From Psychrobacillus sp. OK028 (GTDB lineage: Bacteria; Bacillota; Bacilli; Bacillales_A; Planococcaceae), in contig NZ_FNHY01000001.1 of the NCBI RefSeq assembly GCF_900103605.1, forward strand, positions 1 to 64,000: a stretch of 64,000 nucleotides of DNA. Direction: 5' to 3'. The notes beneath the pieces are model-generated. The model was not told the origin of the DNA. It made no database searches and worked only from the letters and a program-made list of their open reading frames with translations. Position numbers and translations under genes: made by a program. Positions 27,713-36,150 of the stretch are shown here, piece after piece (within the stretch, counting starts at the first letter, position 1; each line of letters starts with the position of its first letter).

Positions 27713-28273
27713 TAATATTTTCCTCCTATGTACCCTAAAAAGGGTGTTTTATATATACTCTAGTAGTTATAGAATATATTGGTATTGTTCATCTACCCTT
27801 CTTTTACACTATTAAAACGCTGAAAGTAAATAGGTGTTAAATACCTAAAAGTCATTAGTTTTTATAGCGTATTATGTAATTTAATTAAATAATAGAAGGT
27901 GAAAAAACCTAAAATAACTATTAATGGTAAAGTTTAAGTTTTCTTTAATTATTTTTTATTTTGAAAAAGATGTAAAATAATTTATAGATTCCGAGACGGA
28001 TAATCTTATTTTAGTTGAATTTCTACTATAGAATAGTACTAACTTAAAACTTCCGGAGATTTTGAAGTACATTTTTCTCTTTGCAATAAAACAAATGAGG
28101 ATTGGACAAAACCTCCCTCAAAATAATAAGCCCCGAAAATATTACGAATAGTAAAGTTTTCGGGGTTTTGTATTTGGTTTATGAATGATAGATAAACTTA
28201 TCAATTAAAAGCTGTTAATAAATGTAACTTAACTTTAAGTTTTCCGTCAAATAACTATAAAGGGGGACGATAG
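27713..28273. other. Leader region of S-layer copy 2 and divergent spacer
   Basis: A 560-bp spacer between divergent genes. It contains the AT-rich leader of the S-layer gene with a small hairpin (ACCCTAAAAAGGGT at 27732-27745) and the orphan terminator at 28131-28170. I found no convincing -35/-10 pair and no gene. Confidence 0.6.
28131..28170 (+). terminator. Orphan intrinsic terminator
   Basis: CCCCGAAAA and TTTTCGGGG inverted around a 17-nt loop, followed by TTTTG on the plus strand. No plus-strand gene lies upstream within the 560-bp spacer, so it would end an unannotated transcript or mark a lost gene. Confidence 0.75.
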
Positions 28274-28774
28274 GTGAACATCAGAACTGCACTTTACGTA
28301 TCTGGACTAACCTTACTCTTATTGACTGGCTGCTCAAATTCAACTACACGAAACGATGTGGGTTTTGCTGTAGTAGCCTCTGAAAAAAAATTACCTACGA
28401 ATTTCAGTGAACTTTCCTATAAACGGGAGGAAGCTCCATCTTATGAATATCTTGTTCAAATCGCAAATTCTAAAGACGCATTAACGGATTTAATTCAACT
28501 AACCTACGAAATGCCCAATATAGATCAGGAAAAAGAAGACTTCCTTTTAATTAGCTACTATGAATCTGGTAGCTGTTCTACAGTAATAGAAAATATTGAG
28601 TATGATAACACAGAAAATTTGAATATCATGTTAAAAAACTTAGTGGGTTTTTGTACCGCAGATGCTATGCCTCGAACAAATATTATTATACTTGATAAGG
28701 AAGTCAGCCAAAGCCTAACACATGCAAGCATTTACGAAAGTGAAACAACAACAAAAGTTCCAATCCAAAAATAG
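28274..28774 (+). CDS. Hypothetical lipoprotein
   Basis: A 166-residue protein from GTG 28274 behind AAAGGGGGACGA. It has a lipoprotein signal with a good lipobox (LLLLTGC, Cys near residue 20). The mature part is acidic with two further cysteines (SGSCSTVIENIEY and GFCTADAMPRTN) that could pair. I do not recognise the family. A second lipoprotein gene follows after 18 bp, so this is a two-gene operon on the outer membrane leaflet. Confidence 0.78.
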   Translation: MNIRTALYVSGLTLLLLTGCSNSTTRNDVGFAVVASEKKLPTNFSELSYKREEAPSYEYLVQIANSKDALTDLIQLTYEMPNIDQEKEDFLLISYYESGSCSTVIENIEYDNTENLNIMLKNLVGFCTADAMPRTNIIILDKEVSQSLTHASIYESETTTKVPIQK

Positions 28775-28792
28775 AATGGAGGACTTCATCAT

Positions 28793-29650
28793 ATGAAAAG
28801 ATTACTAGCCATTGGAATTTCCATTCTTCTTCTATCGAGCTGCAATCCAGCAAAGGAAAGTGTGGAAGTAGAAACTACCAATTCCATAGGAACCTACCAA
28901 GAACTGTACATACCTAAATTTGCAAGAGTCGTCAATGACGGTACGAGTCGTAACTCAACTGGAAACGTCTTTATACGATATGGAATATCACGGGGAGGGA
29001 GTGCGATTGAAGTATATCCTGGAAGTACCTATGAACCAGATTTACCTGACAAATTACAAAAAGGCTATGTCATGAAAGTAGTGTTAGAAGAAGTTAATCG
29101 ACACGCAGAGAAACCACTACTAATCGATAAAAAGACAACGAGTAATTTAGAAGAAGCATCTGTCAAAATACCAGACGAACCTGGCAAACTTTACCGTTAT
29201 ACTTTAAAAGTATATGACAAAGACGGAAATTTAAAGGATACGAGATATGATCCGCTATATACAACCTTCGAAACATATAATATGGCACTTAAAATCATGA
29301 AAGATCAATACAAACCAAATGAACAAGTTACGTTCATAGTAGAAAACTGGGGACCAAACCATCTTTCCTACGGGACAAACTGGAATCTATACAAGCAAGA
29401 AAAGGATAAATGGGTGGAAGTAAAACGACAACCGCAAAATGATGGTTTCCTAGGACCAGCACTGATCCATACAGCATGGTCAATGACCTATCTAGACATA
29501 GAGGATGAATCAACATTACTAACACCAGGTTCCCATAATAGTGAACTGCTAACTGGCTATACACTAACAAAAGGCACCTACAAACTAGCACTCAATGCCG
29601 GCTCAGCAAAACATAAATATGTGCTAGAGGATACCTTTATAGTTAAATAA
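28793..29650 (+). CDS. Lipoprotein with bacterial Ig-like (Big_14-type) domain
   Basis: A 285-residue lipoprotein, ATG start behind GGAGGACTTCAT, lipobox LLLSSC (Cys near residue 17). The C-terminal half (about residues 165-285; MALKIMKDQYKPNEQVTFIV, WNLYKQEKDKWVEVKRQP, LTKGTYKLALNAGS) matches the immunoglobulin-like fold found in Bacillus lipoproteins that resemble regulatory domains near BlaR/MecR. The N-terminal half (YIPKFARVVNDGTSRN, FIRYGISRGGS) is unassigned. It is co-transcribed with the preceding lipoprotein. Role unknown. Confidence 0.78.
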   Translation: MKRLLAIGISILLLSSCNPAKESVEVETTNSIGTYQELYIPKFARVVNDGTSRNSTGNVFIRYGISRGGSAIEVYPGSTYEPDLPDKLQKGYVMKVVLEEVNRHAEKPLLIDKKTTSNLEEASVKIPDEPGKLYRYTLKVYDKDGNLKDTRYDPLYTTFETYNMALKIMKDQYKPNEQVTFIVENWGPNHLSYGTNWNLYKQEKDKWVEVKRQPQNDGFLGPALIHTAWSMTYLDIEDESTLLTPGSHNSELLTGYTLTKGTYKLALNAGSAKHKYVLEDTFIVK

Positions 29651-29671
29651 TTAGTAGAAACCACGGTATGC

Positions 29672-29776
29672 TGTTGACTTTCACTCCGGTCGGACGCTTT
29701 CCGTGGGCACGGCTCGAGCCTGTAGTCTCTCACTCGTGCTTTCCCACAGGAGTCGCCGACCTGCGTTACAATCAAC
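29672..29776 (-). repeat. GC-rich interspersed repeat, copy 1
   Basis: A GC-rich block in an AT-rich context, with GGACGCTTTCCGTGGGCACG and CCCACAGGAGTCGCCGACCT. The reverse complement aligns with the block at 29986-30107 (GGCGACTCC, GCGGGAACAGC, CGGAAAGCGTCCG). Elements of this type are dispersed in many Bacillaceae genomes (established); their function is unsettled. Confidence 0.75.
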
Positions 29777-29985
29777 AATAACCACTTTATACAAGGAGAT
29801 TTAAATATTTTATCACCTAAATAAGTTACTCTATCTAAATTCTGCTTTCGTCTATAAGGGGATAGCATTTATAACTTTTAAAAGATTACAAGTAATTTAT
29901 GTTAACCACTAAAATTTATCCAAACATTTTATCCTAGCGATAGGCTATGCAATATCTTATAGTTGAGTACCACTCACTTAATTGA

Positions 29986-30107
29986 TTGGAGTGCAAGGCG
30001 GCGACTCCAGCGGGAACAGCGAGACAGCCGAGATCCCACAGAGAGCGAAGCGAACGAGGAGGCTTGGCCTCGCCCGCGGAAAGCGTCCGCCTGTAACGGA
30101 AATCAGT
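29986..30107 (+). repeat. GC-rich interspersed repeat, copy 2
   Basis: GGAGTGCAAGGCGGCGACTC through CGCGGAAAGCGTCCGCCTGT. It is inverted relative to the block at 29672-29776, about 210 bp away, so the pair could form a very long hairpin or promote inversion of the spacer. No coding frame is credible here. Confidence 0.8.
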
Positions 30108-30157
30108 AGTATTACTAAACACTGCAAGATGATTAATAGTCTAATCTCAAACAAAAA

Positions 30158-30181
30158 CCCCTCTCACCAAAGTGAGAGGGG
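30158..30181 (-). terminator. Terminator of the NlpC/P60-SLH gene
   Basis: CCCCTCTCAC-CAAA-GTGAGAGGGG is a perfect 10-bp stem; on the minus strand it is followed by TTTTTGTTTG. Confidence 0.9.
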
Positions 30182-30190
30182 AAACTAGTA

Positions 30191-31078
30191 TTATTTAATT
30201 CTTTCAATAAACATATTCAATTGAGATTTCGTTAACTGATCTGAAATTCCAAACGTTCCATCACCCATACCGCGAGTGATATTATGTTGTGCTAACACTT
30301 GAATATAAGGTGCTGCCCAATAACTAGCTGATACATCTGTGAATGAATAACTACCTGAACCGGCTTTAATATCAAATGCATTCACTAATACTTTAGCTAA
30401 CTCTGCACGAGTTAAATGATTCGATGGATTAAAGTTACCGTTGTTATCCCCAGTAAAAATACCCGCTTCAGAAACCGCTTGAATAGCTTCAAAATATGCT
30501 GAGTTCGATTGAACATCATTAAAGTTAGAAGTTGTTTTACTTGATGATAAATTTAACTTGTTTGCAAGGACCATTGCTACTTCGCCGCGCGTCGCGTTTA
30601 CTTCTGTAGACGCTGCTTTAACTTCAGTTGCTGCCTCTTCTGCAATACGTTTAGCGCCGATATACTTGCTTCCCCAATAATATGGATCATAGATGGATAC
30701 TACGGAAACACCTTTAGAACTAGCTGAGTGGACCATCTTATTATCTCCTATGTATATACCTACATGAGAAACACCTTTCCCAGTCGTATTAAAAAAGACT
30801 AAGTCTCCTAATTCTAAGTTGCTTTTACTTACTGCTTTACCTTGTTGGTACTGAGACCCAGTATCACGTGGTAACGAAATGCCGATATCTTTGAATACTT
30901 GTTGAACAAATGCCGAACAGTCAAAACCGCTTGTTGAATTACCGCCGTACTTATATGGTGTACCTAAATATTTAAATGCTTCTGTTTTAATAGAAGATAT
31001 GGGTGCTGCTTCCGTGGATTGAGTGCCAGAAAAAGTAATTAGTAAACTTAATACTATAAGTGAGATTAATTTCTTCAT
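30191..31078 (-). CDS. NlpC/P60 endopeptidase with C-terminal SLH domains
   Basis: A 295-residue exported enzyme. It has a signal peptide (LISLIVLSLLITFSGTQSTE), an NlpC/P60 domain directly after it with Cys54 (GFDCSAF), His105 (SHVGIYIG) and His117 (MVHSAS), then SLH repeats from about residue 160 to the end. The order is the reverse of the 17761 protein (catalytic domain first). The first SLH repeat lacks its N-terminal half and begins directly at NATRGEVAMVLANKLNL; two full repeats follow (LTRAELAKVLVNAF, LTKSQLNMFIERIK). It is probably a surface-bound D,L-endopeptidase. Single gene with its own terminator and divergent from a nucleotidase gene. Confidence 0.92.
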   Translation of the reverse strand: MKKLISLIVLSLLITFSGTQSTEAAPISSIKTEAFKYLGTPYKYGGNSTSGFDCSAFVQQVFKDIGISLPRDTGSQYQQGKAVSKSNLELGDLVFFNTTGKGVSHVGIYIGDNKMVHSASSKGVSVVSIYDPYYWGSKYIGAKRIAEEAATEVKAASTEVNATRGEVAMVLANKLNLSSSKTTSNFNDVQSNSAYFEAIQAVSEAGIFTGDNNGNFNPSNHLTRAELAKVLVNAFDIKAGSGSYSFTDVSASYWAAPYIQVLAQHNITRGMGDGTFGISDQLTKSQLNMFIERIK

Positions 31079-31293
31079 ACTAAATTTGTGTTACTCCCTT
31101 CAATTGCTCTGAAGTTAGTCTAACATGAAGTAACCATTAATTAGTTTACAGTAATATTTCAATTTCATTACAAGATTCAAAAATAGGTTTAAAATACTGT
31201 TTTTTAGGTTTAATAGATTCTTAACCATAGTTTAACAATAATATTGTATAATTTAATAGATTCAGAATTCTAATAGTTGAAGGGGATTTGAGG

Positions 31294-33651
31294 ATGACAG
31301 TTTGGAAGAAAGTAACAGCATCTGCACTTGCGTTAAGTTTACTAGCAACGAGTGGAGTTTCCAATGGAGAAGCTGCAAGTAAAGACCCAGGCGTAACAAG
31401 AGGAGACTTCATTAAAACACTTATTACGGGGATGGGAGTGGAGCTAGGGTCAGGAAGTTCATTAACATATAAGGATGTACCAAAAGATTTGGCACCTTAT
31501 GTGGAAAAAGCTGTACAGTTAGGACTTGTTAAAGGAAAGTCAGCTAAAACATTCGCGCCTTCCGAAAAACTTAATCGTGAACAAGCATTTGTTATCGCCG
31601 TTCGTGGAATTGACACAGATAAAACGTTCCCGCAAGCAAATGTTAACAAATTCAAAGACAACAAAACGATTAGCAGAAGTCTTTTACCTGAAGTTTCTAA
31701 AGGAGTAGGCTTAGGCTTTTTCCTTGGATTTGCTGATAAAACGATAAAACCAGGTAAATTAGTTACTCCAGGGGAAATGAAAAACATCGTGCATCGCTTC
31801 CTAAAGGAGTATAGTCCGAGTAAGGCAAATTCTACGGTAGCACTTCGTATTTTAGGGACGACTGATATTCATACGAACATCGTCAACTACGACTATTATA
31901 AGGATGCTGAATCCAACAGTCTTGGACTGGCTAAAACAGCTACACTTATTAAAAATGCACGCAAAGAAAATAGTAATTCTTTATTGTTCGACAATGGAGA
32001 TTTAATACAAGGAACTCCTCTAGGATCGTATAAAGCAAGTGTTGATAAATTAGTAGATGGGGAAGAGCATCCTTCTATTACAACAATGGAGCTTTTGGGT
32101 TATGATGCTGGTACATTAGGAAATCATGAGTTCAACTACGGTCTAGATTATTTAGATGAAGTACTAGATGATGCAGATTATCCATTCGTAAATGCAAACG
32201 TAAAGGATGCAAAAACAGGTAAAAACAAATATAAACCATACTCCATCATTACGAAAAAAGTAAAAGATTCAAAAGGCAAAGAAGTGTCCATTAAAGTAGG
32301 AGTTACAGGCATCGTTCCTCCAGATATTTTGAAATGGGATAAATCGATTCTAGAAGGAAAAGTAACGGTAGACGACTCTGTGGATGCAGTTAAATCCGTT
32401 ATCCCACAAATGAAAGCACAAGGAGCAGAAGTCATTGTAGTGCTTTCTCACTCAGGTATGGGGGATGCTGTTCATACGAAAGGCGAAGAAGACGTTACGT
32501 ATTTATTAACTAAAGTGACTGGGGTAGATGCTATTGTTACAGGACATGCTCATCAAGTGTTCCCAGGTGCATATACGAATCTACCAGGTGTAAATACAGC
32601 GGAAGGTACGATAAATGGAGTACCGGTTGTAATGCCAGGTAAATTCGGAAGCCATTTAGGGGTAATCGACTTAACTTTAGAGAAAAAAGGCTCGAAGTGG
32701 AATGTAGCAAAATCTAAAGCAGAAGTACGTGCTATTCAAAAGGATGCGAGCGATGTAGATCCTTCTGTCGTGAAAGCAGTGAAAGAAGCACATGAAGGAA
32801 CGTTAGAGTATGTACGTAATCCAGTGGGAACAACAACGGCAGACATTCATAGCTACTTCTCACAAGTACAAGATGATCCGTCTATTCAAATCGTAACAGA
32901 TGCTCAAAAATGGTATTTAGAGAAAAAAGTAAAAGGTACTGCAAATGAATCCCTACCAATTTTATCAGCAGGAGCACCTTTTAAAGCTGGTACACGTGGT
33001 GATGCGGAGTACTATTCATTCGTACCAAAAGGTGAAATTGCTATTAAAAACGTAGCAGATTTATATTTATATGATAATACGTTAGCGGCATTGAAAGTTA
33101 CTGGAGCGGACGTAAAAGAATGGTTAGAAATGTCAGCAGGACAATACAACCAAATTAGTGCAACAGCATCAGGAGAGCAATCGCTTATCAATACAGAGTT
33201 CCGTTCGTATAACTATGACGTAATAGACGGAGTAACGTACGAATTTGACGTAACACAGCCAGCTCGCTACGATGCAGAAGGCAATCTAATCAATGAAAAG
33301 GCAAGTCGTGTGAAAGAATTAAAATATAACGGCAAAGCAATTGATCCAAAACAAGAATTTTTAGTAGCTACTAATAACTACCGCGCAAACGGGAAATTCC
33401 CTGGCGTACGAAATAACACCGAAGTAATCATGTTCCCAGACGAAAATAGACAAGCAGTGATCGACTACATTCTAGCAAAGAAAACAATCGATCCATCGGC
33501 AGATGCAAACTGGAAATTCTCAACGCTTCCGGCAACAGCAAATGTCGTATTCGAATCATCGCCATCCGCACAAAAAGTACTATCAGCGGGTAGCCCGATC
33601 AAATACGTAGGTCCAGGAACAGACGGCTTCGCAAAATACTCTTTAAAATAA
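31294..33651 (+). CDS. SLH-anchored CpdB-like 2',3'-cyclic nucleotidase/3'-nucleotidase
   Basis: A 785-residue exported phosphoesterase. ATG 31294 is preferred over TTG 31288 because GAAGGGG lies at a proper distance only from the ATG. It has a signal peptide, about 2.5 SLH repeats (residues 25-170; VTRGDFIKTLITGM, LNREQAFVIAVRGI, VTPGEMKNIVHRFL), then a calcineurin-like domain with the metal motifs TTDIHTN, FDNGDLIQG, GNHEF, LSHSGMG and TGHAHQ. A 5'-nucleotidase C-terminal domain follows (about 515-785; AGAPFKAGTRGDAEYYSF, LYLYDNTLAALKVTGADVK). The TTDIHTN form and a single long chain are typical of CpdB/YfkN. It would hydrolyse 2',3'-cyclic nucleotides and 3'-nucleotides released from RNA at the cell surface. 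Confidence 0.92.
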   Translation: MTVWKKVTASALALSLLATSGVSNGEAASKDPGVTRGDFIKTLITGMGVELGSGSSLTYKDVPKDLAPYVEKAVQLGLVKGKSAKTFAPSEKLNREQAFVIAVRGIDTDKTFPQANVNKFKDNKTISRSLLPEVSKGVGLGFFLGFADKTIKPGKLVTPGEMKNIVHRFLKEYSPSKANSTVALRILGTTDIHTNIVNYDYYKDAESNSLGLAKTATLIKNARKENSNSLLFDNGDLIQGTPLGSYKASVDKLVDGEEHPSITTMELLGYDAGTLGNHEFNYGLDYLDEVLDDADYPFVNANVKDAKTGKNKYKPYSIITKKVKDSKGKEVSIKVGVTGIVPPDILKWDKSILEGKVTVDDSVDAVKSVIPQMKAQGAEVIVVLSHSGMGDAVHTKGEEDVTYLLTKVTGVDAIVTGHAHQVFPGAYTNLPGVNTAEGTINGVPVVMPGKFGSHLGVIDLTLEKKGSKWNVAKSKAEVRAIQKDASDVDPSVVKAVKEAHEGTLEYVRNPVGTTTADIHSYFSQVQDDPSIQIVTDAQKWYLEKKVKGTANESLPILSAGAPFKAGTRGDAEYYSFVPKGEIAIKNVADLYLYDNTLAALKVTGADVKEWLEMSAGQYNQISATASGEQSLINTEFRSYNYDVIDGVTYEFDVTQPARYDAEGNLINEKASRVKELKYNGKAIDPKQEFLVATNNYRANGKFPGVRNNTEVIMFPDENRQAVIDYILAKKTIDPSADANWKFSTLPATANVVFESSPSAQKVLSAGSPIKYVGPGTDGFAKYSLK

Positions 33652-33662
33652 CCAAATTAATT

Positions 33663-33688
33663 CAGATCTCCTAGAAATAGGAGGTCTG
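33663..33688 (+). terminator. Terminator after the CpdB-like gene
   Basis: CAGATCTCCTA-GAAA-TAGGAGGTCTG, an 11-bp stem with one G-T pair, then TTTTTATA. Confidence 0.9.
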
Positions 33689-33718
33689 TTTTTATATACT
33701 GAAAGAAAACTGGGAGTG

Positions 33719-33994
33719 CGAGAGAGTTTCGATTCAATACGAGAGAGCCACCCCTAAATCCCACTCTATACGAGAGAGCCACCCCTAAATCCCACTCTAT
33801 ACGAGAGAGCCACCCCTAAATCCCACTCTATATGAGAGAGAATAGAGTCTTTGCGAGAGAGCCACTAACCTATACGAGAATGAGAATTCTATTCGAGAGA
33901 GATTCCCAGCTATCCAAGAGAGGCACCCGGAAATCCACTCTATACGAGAGAGAAAAGTGTTTATACAAGAGACCCACTAACCTATACGATTACG
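33719..33994. repeat. CGAGAGAG array B with 21- and 31-bp spacing
   Basis: Twelve occurrences of CGAGAG or one-base variants start at 719, 740, 771, 802, 833, 854, 875, 894, 915, 945, 966 and 987 (add 33000). Spacings are mostly 21 or 30-31 bp (one is 19), i.e. about two or three helical turns. Three exact 31-bp units (33739-33831) share the spacer CCACCCCTAAATCCCACTCT; a second spacer type, CCACTAACCTATACGA, occurs twice. It lies between a terminator and the next SLH gene. Confidence 0.85.
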
Positions 33995-34128
33995 GCACCC
34001 CCTTTAAAAATGAGATCCCACACAATTTTTAGCCCCACACACCTATTTTTTTAGGGATAAAGTTCCCTTTACATAGTATAAAAGTATTGAGATAATAAGG
34101 ATGCACTGTAAGATTTAAGGGGGACAAC

Positions 34129-35823
34129 ATGAAATTTACTAAAACCGTACTATTATTTATACTAGTTTTTGCATTGGGCCTTGGGATTTCAGTACCATCA
34201 GCACAAGCGAATTACTACAAAGACGTCAATTATACATACTGGGCATACAACGACATTAACTTTTTATCTAAACATAATGTCATTAAAGGATTCCAAAACC
34301 AACAGTTTCAACCAGGCGTAACGATTAAACGAAAAGATGCTGCCGTCATGATGGTTCGAGCCTTAGAGCTTCAGGAACTAGGAGAGCAGGAAGTATCTTT
34401 AGCAGATATGACTGTAACATCACCTGGATATGTGGAAGTAGAAATGGCGATGTCTCGTGGTTGGTTCTCAACCACAGATGGAAAATTTCAACCCGATGCA
34501 GTGCTGACTAGAGACGAAATGGCAAAAGCTCTAGCAACAGCATTCGGATATGAAGGAGATGGAAACTCCTATTTCATCGATGTTCCAATAGAAGATTCCT
34601 ACTACCCGTATATAGACGCCATTCTTTATCATGGTGTAACTGAGGGCTATAACGACAAAACGTATCGACCATTAGAAAAGGTAACACGTGCACAATTTAG
34701 TGCATTTTTGTCTCGAGTTTTTCATCAACCGATCGCCTATGAAATCAAAGTCAACGGGGAAATTGTAGAAACGGTGCAATCACTAGATACTGCGATTGAA
34801 CATGCTAACTACTATGAGGGAAGCAGCGTACATCCTGCTAGCCACAAATTTATGTCCTTCTCGCAGGAAATTGCAAATAACGATAAAACAGGTATAAAAG
34901 CCGGCGCGTTAATATACAATGGCTACGGAGAAAATGATTCATTCACGCCGGAATTCTTCAGACCTTATCTTTCTTATCAGACTCCAGCAGGTAGCAGTCA
35001 AACAATGTTCGACACATTTATTGTGCTAGGAATACGCTATGATGGGGGTCAATTTGCAGAAACAGCTTTAAACAATGCAAACTATGCAGAGTTTCAAGGA
35101 TACCTAGATAGAACATTTGCAAGTAATGGGGCCCTAAATAACCTAAATATTGCTGCAAGTTATAATAACCAAAAAGCGGATGTATATATAGCAATACCAT
35201 ATCCAAAACGCACCGAGGACATCGTCACACTAGATGGCATATCATTAACCAATGATGTCTATTCACGCTATGACTTAGCTAAATGGTATGTTGATCAGGT
35301 GATGAACAAAATGCAGCAAAGTAACTATAGCAGCCTAAACTTTAAAGGTTTCTATTGGATGAATGAGACAGTAAAGGTAACAGAAGATGAAGTAATCATA
35401 TCTTCTCTGGCAAGCAAAATTCAAGAAAAAGATCTATTTTTCATATACGCGCCACATGCAACCTCCACAAACTTCAAAAAGTGGAGAGATTATGGATTTG
35501 ATGCAGCATTTTTACAACCAAACGCATTCAGAACCAACGTTGCTAATAAAACTGAACGACTCCATCGTGCATTTGTAAATGCTCAAATATACGGCAGTGG
35601 CATCACCATGGAGATAAACTCATACGGAACACCTGAGCAAGCAGAGCAAGGAGTCGAAGCTTTTAATCTATACATGGATTTCGCAAAACGCTACGAACTC
35701 TCTAAAAAAGGTATGATCTTTTACCAGGACCGTAACATGATATATCGTATGGCAACATTCCCATATCCCGTATATCAAAACTGGTACAAACAACTAACCG
35801 AAACATTCTTCCCAGTACAATAA
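34129..35823 (+). CDS. SLH-domain protein with DUF4855 domain
   Basis: A 564-residue exported protein, ATG start behind AAGGGGGACAAC. It has a signal peptide (TVLLFILVFALGLGISVPSA), three SLH repeats (about 27-205; IKRKDAAVMMVRAL, LTRDEMAKALATAF, VTRAQFSAFLSRVF), then a domain of about 340 residues. The latter contains HKFMSFSQEIANNDKTG, FKGFYWMNETV, KKWRDYGFDAAFLQPNAF and GSGITMEINSYGT, the pattern of DUF4855. That fold looks like a TIM-barrel glycoside-hydrolase relative, with acidic residues in WMNE and EIN as candidate catalytic positions (inference). The substrate is unknown, possibly a wall or capsule glycan. Confidence 0.88.
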   Translation: MKFTKTVLLFILVFALGLGISVPSAQANYYKDVNYTYWAYNDINFLSKHNVIKGFQNQQFQPGVTIKRKDAAVMMVRALELQELGEQEVSLADMTVTSPGYVEVEMAMSRGWFSTTDGKFQPDAVLTRDEMAKALATAFGYEGDGNSYFIDVPIEDSYYPYIDAILYHGVTEGYNDKTYRPLEKVTRAQFSAFLSRVFHQPIAYEIKVNGEIVETVQSLDTAIEHANYYEGSSVHPASHKFMSFSQEIANNDKTGIKAGALIYNGYGENDSFTPEFFRPYLSYQTPAGSSQTMFDTFIVLGIRYDGGQFAETALNNANYAEFQGYLDRTFASNGALNNLNIAASYNNQKADVYIAIPYPKRTEDIVTLDGISLTNDVYSRYDLAKWYVDQVMNKMQQSNYSSLNFKGFYWMNETVKVTEDEVIISSLASKIQEKDLFFIYAPHATSTNFKKWRDYGFDAAFLQPNAFRTNVANKTERLHRAFVNAQIYGSGITMEINSYGTPEQAEQGVEAFNLYMDFAKRYELSKKGMIFYQDRNMIYRMATFPYPVYQNWYKQLTETFFPVQ

Positions 35824-35830
35824 AATTGTT

Positions 35831-35867
35831 GCCTTGTAGAGATTAACTCTCTATAGGGCTTTTTTTC
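35831..35867 (+). terminator. Terminator after the DUF4855 gene
   Basis: GCCTTGTAGAG and CTCTCTATAGGGC pair imperfectly around ATTAA and run into TTTTTTT. Confidence 0.8.
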
Positions 35868-35885
35868 GCTCAAAAAGTTGTTTAT

Positions 35886-35957
35886 GGGCTATATTGGTCT
35901 ACTTAAGGGCTATCTTAACGGGTTTATGGGCTATATTCACAAAAGTTTGGGCTATAC
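35886..35957. repeat. 21-bp-period array C (GGGCTAT core)
   Basis: GGGCTAT begins at 35886, 35907, 35928 and 35949, exactly 21 bp apart; a fifth degenerate copy (TGCGCTAT) follows at 35967-35974. Spacers are T-rich (TTTATGGGCTATATTGG and similar). The period equals that of arrays A and D although the core differs. Confidence 0.8.
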
Positions 35958-36150
35958 ACAAACTGCTGCGCTATATATGGATACTATAGTAATTATTTAC
36001 CATTAGACTCCAAACACCCCACAAACAATCACAACTCCTCCAATTCCAACAAATTTAAAATTTCCATAAAAAAGGGTCGAATGTTCGATGAATGGAAACT
36101 ACTTGGAAGTTATAATAGTAATAGATTAGAAGAGGAGGACCATTTATTAC

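Noticed and set aside
29934-30188. Short frames on both strands across the GC-rich repeat
   Set aside because: Frames open in GC-rich interspersed repeats are a known artefact; no start signals.
33739-33831. Three identical direct repeats resembling a CRISPR array
   Set aside because: The whole 31-bp unit is identical including its 'spacer', spacing is 21/31 bp, and no cas genes are near; real CRISPR spacers differ from one another.
33832-34032. 66-codon frame within array B
   Set aside because: It translates the CGAGAG repeats only; no ribosome site or homology.
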